The notes under the pieces were generated by a model, which had not been told where the DNA came from, made no database searches, and worked only from the letters and a program-made list of their open reading frames with translations. A program made the translations under genes and the position numbers. A stretch of 64,000 bases of DNA from NCBI GenBank assembly GCA_963575745.1, contig CAUYUJ010006358.1:57501-121500 (forward strand). The letters run 5' to 3'. This document shows, one piece after another, positions 61,810-64,000 of this stretch (positions within the stretch are counted from its first letter, which is position 1; each line of letters begins with the position of its first letter). The stretch comes from Prorocentrum cordatum. Its lineage: Eukaryota > Sar > Dinophyceae > Prorocentrales > Prorocentraceae.

Positions 61810-63700
61810 GCGCCGCGTCCAGCAGCGCCCCCGGGCGACCGCCACGGCGAGCTTCGGGCGGATCGGCGCTCGCCACTCAGCGACTCGGCGGGTCGGCAGC
61901 ATGCCCCGGCCCCGCTGCCTCTGCGAGGCGAGGATCGCGAGCTCATCCAGCAGCCCAGAAAGTCTTCAGGTCGACGCATCCCCACGTCTCCTCCTCCTCC
62001 TCCTCCTCCTTCTCCTCCTCCTCCTCCTCCTCCTCCTCCTCCTCCTCCTCCTCCTCCTCCTCCTCCTCCTCCTCCTCCTCCCCCCCTCCTTCTCCTCCTC
62101 TTCGTCCTCCTCCTCCTCCTCGTCCTCGTCGTCGTCCTCCTCTTCCTCCTCCTCCTCCTCCTCCTCCTCCTCCTCCTCCTCCTCCTCCTCCTCCTCCCCC
62201 TCCTCCACAGCGCATGGCAGCACGGACTTCCTCGCTGTGGGCCTGCATCGTGCTCCCTTGCACGGGGCTCCTCTTTCAGCTGCAGCCCCAGGGGTGGCAA
62301 CAGCAGCGCTGATGACATGGTTTGCTGACGGGTGGGCCGTGCCGTACAGCAGACGATCCGGCGCAGTGGGATGACAGGACAATTCCACATCAGGGGCAGC
62401 TTCTTCCAGCACAACTCGCCCTTCCCAGCGGCGCTTGAGGAGGCCGAGCTTAGGGACAACCTGTTCAAGCAGCGCCGCGTAACCGGCATCTCGGCCAGCC
62501 TGCGCCAAGATGCCATTGAGCGAAGTTTGCCGTGCGGACAAGTGTGGCCCAATGTTGCAGGAAACAGCGTGGTCGCTGACAACGTCCATGTCCTTTCCTC
62601 CCGCGTCTGCAGCATCTTGTCGCTTTGGCGTGCGCGCTAGATGGGCATGGCGATCTTGAACTTGATGGCCATGATATGAAGCTGTCGTCTTTCACGTGGG
62701 GCCACCACGAAGCTAGGAACTCGGTGAGCCATCTGCCAGAGACAGGGCCGGAGCAACTTGCACGCCTGGCGCGATCCCATTCGGAGTCCGCAGTGACTGG
62801 GATGCTGCTGACTGCAACATATCATACAGTGCCGCATGGATCTTGCGAGCCTGGCCCCGCACCGGTGCCTCTAGCGCAATACAGTGTTCAGGCGGAGCAC
62901 CGCTGACGACGACACCATCGGATTAGACGTGGACCGAGCGCTGGGCCAGTGCGTCCAAGCAAAAGGCAACGCCATCGAGATCAATGGCCGCAGCGATGCG
63001 CTCCTGGTTTTACCCGCAGAACAGCAGCTTCTGCGACGCTGAAGGCATGTACTGGGACGCAGCGCATCAGTGAGCAGAGGCAGCCACGTGCACGGTAACT
63101 GTGGGCTGGGGATCGAGCTTCATCAGCATGTCGTCCATGTGCTCCAGGTGCATGGGCGTACCTCTGACAGAACATGGAGACGCAGAGTATCCGCGCAGAA
63201 ACCGCCAAAGGGCACGCCGAAGTCCCAGGCAGAAGATGCCGTTGGTACAGGCCATCCCGTATTTCGAACGAAGCCCAGGAATAACACCATATGCTGTGTG
63301 GACAGGCGTTCCTTCAGCGCCCCACACATTTATCAATCACGGTGCGATCTCCAGGAAGTTTGAGATGACCTCCATGATTTCTGACCTGGAGACCTCCACG
63401 AAAGCATTGCTCATTTCGAAAGAGCATAATGCATCATCTGGGCACAGCCAGGCGACTGCCTTGCCACTGCGCAAGAAAGATTATGGTCCGGCTTGATGCC
63501 GATGCCGAGTTGGGTGTCCGAGAAGAGCTAGGTAATTTTCTCATGCAAGACTTCCTGAAGGCACGCCCCTGGCAAGGAGAGCAATGTTTCTCCAATCATG
63601 ATCGGCCAGACGTCTTCACCACCATCACCCTTTCGAAAAAGGATTCCAAGAACAGTGCGCCAAGGCGCCGCCGTGATCTCGGGAACGGTGCCCGAAACCT
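61810..63700 (-). pseudogene. Third non-LTR retrotransposon: RT and C-terminal domain, decayed
   Basis: Minus-strand order: an RT N-terminal signature (GILFRKGDGGEDVWPIMIGE, TLLSLPGACLQ; about 63660-63540), QLGIGIKP, motif A remnant EMSNAFVEVSRSEIMEV (about 63418-63365), catalytic-box remnant EHMDDMLMKL (63143-63114), then a C-terminal domain (VVSDHAVSCNIGPHLSARQT, DVELSCHPTAPDRLLYGT, KSVLPCAVE) of a kind that follows RT in some dinoflagellate elements and may be endonuclease-like. A GAG expansion separates KSVLPCAVE from TWGCVDLKTF, after which LDELAILASQRQRGRG appears. Frames change at least four times. Family assignment below 'non-LTR RT' is not attempted. Confidence 0.65.
61986..62207. 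repeat. (CTC)n/(GAG)n expansion inside the RT element
   Basis: About 220 bp of CTC trinucleotides (GAG on the coding strand) flanked on both sides by coding sequence of the retrotransposon C-terminal domain. Confidence 0.95.
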
Positions 63701-64000
63701 ACGCTTGCGCCCAAGACGTCAAAGCCGCCAGCCCAGAATCGATGGAGGCGATTTTCTTGACCCTGGAGTTTCGCCAAGCACTCGTGCCAGAAGCTTTGCA
63801 ATCCGCACTCTTGGCAATGACGGCGCTGGCGATCTTCTTCTGCATCGCGCGGCCCGCTGCGACTGGCCTGGGCACTGCGCAATGGTGTCGCGCGCCGGGC
63901 CTACGAGGAACTTGCCCTTTCTGGGGTCGACCGTCTCAGGGCTAGCCGGATCTGCTGCTTCCGAGTGCTCGGCGGCCTGTCTTGGCATCGCCGTGCGTGA
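63701..64000 (-). other. Probable upstream continuation of the RT element
   Basis: Minus-strand frames continue (for example FWHECLAKLQGQENRLHRF) with stops at each frame; likely N-terminal extension of the same decayed element running off the window edge. Confidence 0.35.

Noticed and set aside
1-64000. tRNA, rRNA and snRNA genes
   Set aside because: I scanned for T-loop (GGTTCGA) contexts with plausible acceptor pairing and for rRNA-like conserved words; the few hits (for example near 55489 and 58583) lack cloverleaf partners.

Overview
This window looks like nuclear DNA of a dinoflagellate, probably one with a very large GC-rich genome (a Prorocentrum-like alga is my best guess; the species is inference). 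The grounds are: no bacterial gene organisation; GC-rich sequence by eye; many microsatellites and minisatellites; several degraded retrotransposons whose proteins resemble non-LTR and Ty1/copia elements of dinoflagellates; a few isolated GC-rich exons with AG|G 3' splice sites; and many short palindromic terminal-inverted-repeat (TIR) elements. No rRNA, tRNA, CRISPR or prokaryotic operon was seen.

Layout. 0-14 kb is repeat-dominated: a compound minisatellite (1.7-2.3 kb), a 1.1 kb GTA/GTC array (4.7-5.8 kb), three TIR elements or fragments (6.5-7.5 kb), a composite repeat carrying CAGCCT and 73-bp tandem repeats (8.2-10.0 kb), and GGC and GTC arrays (10-11 kb). 14.6-15.1 kb holds two plausible exons of one host gene. 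16.4-22.2 kb is a heavily decayed non-LTR retrotransposon (ORF1-like, endonuclease and RNase H remnants). 22.8-27.5 kb holds two TIR elements and a triplicated 1-1.5 kb segment. 28.4-29.3 kb is a second copy of the 8.2 kb composite repeat. 29.9-31.3 kb has a CCT array followed by three TIR-family elements.

The best host gene runs on the + strand from about 32.77 to 39.58 kb. Five exon candidates encode an SH3-like module, Ala/Glu-rich coiled segments, a UVR-like segment and a C-terminal UBA domain that ends at a stop codon. Introns 2, 3 and 4 contain members of dispersed TIR families; intron 1 holds microsatellite and minisatellite arrays. 39.6-45.5 kb is a dense field of further copies of these families. 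46.1-50.3 kb (-) is a Ty1/copia pol remnant with few disabling lesions. 51.2-52.1 kb is an ACT array. 53.7-54.4 kb (-) and 54.8-57.5 kb (+) are two different non-LTR retrotransposons. The first is split by a TIR element and abuts another; the second carries a frame-preserving TIR insertion with a 5-bp target-site duplication. 58.4-60.2 kb is a satellite of roughly 36 bp period, and 61.8-63.7 kb (-) is a third non-LTR element with a GAG expansion inside its coding frame.

The main novelty is the catalogue of about 18 short element and repeat families, labelled A to S here. Most have two to six copies in 64 kb, and they allow insertion boundaries, nested order and target duplications to be read directly. 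Long open frames inside microsatellites and minisatellites are not treated as genes.
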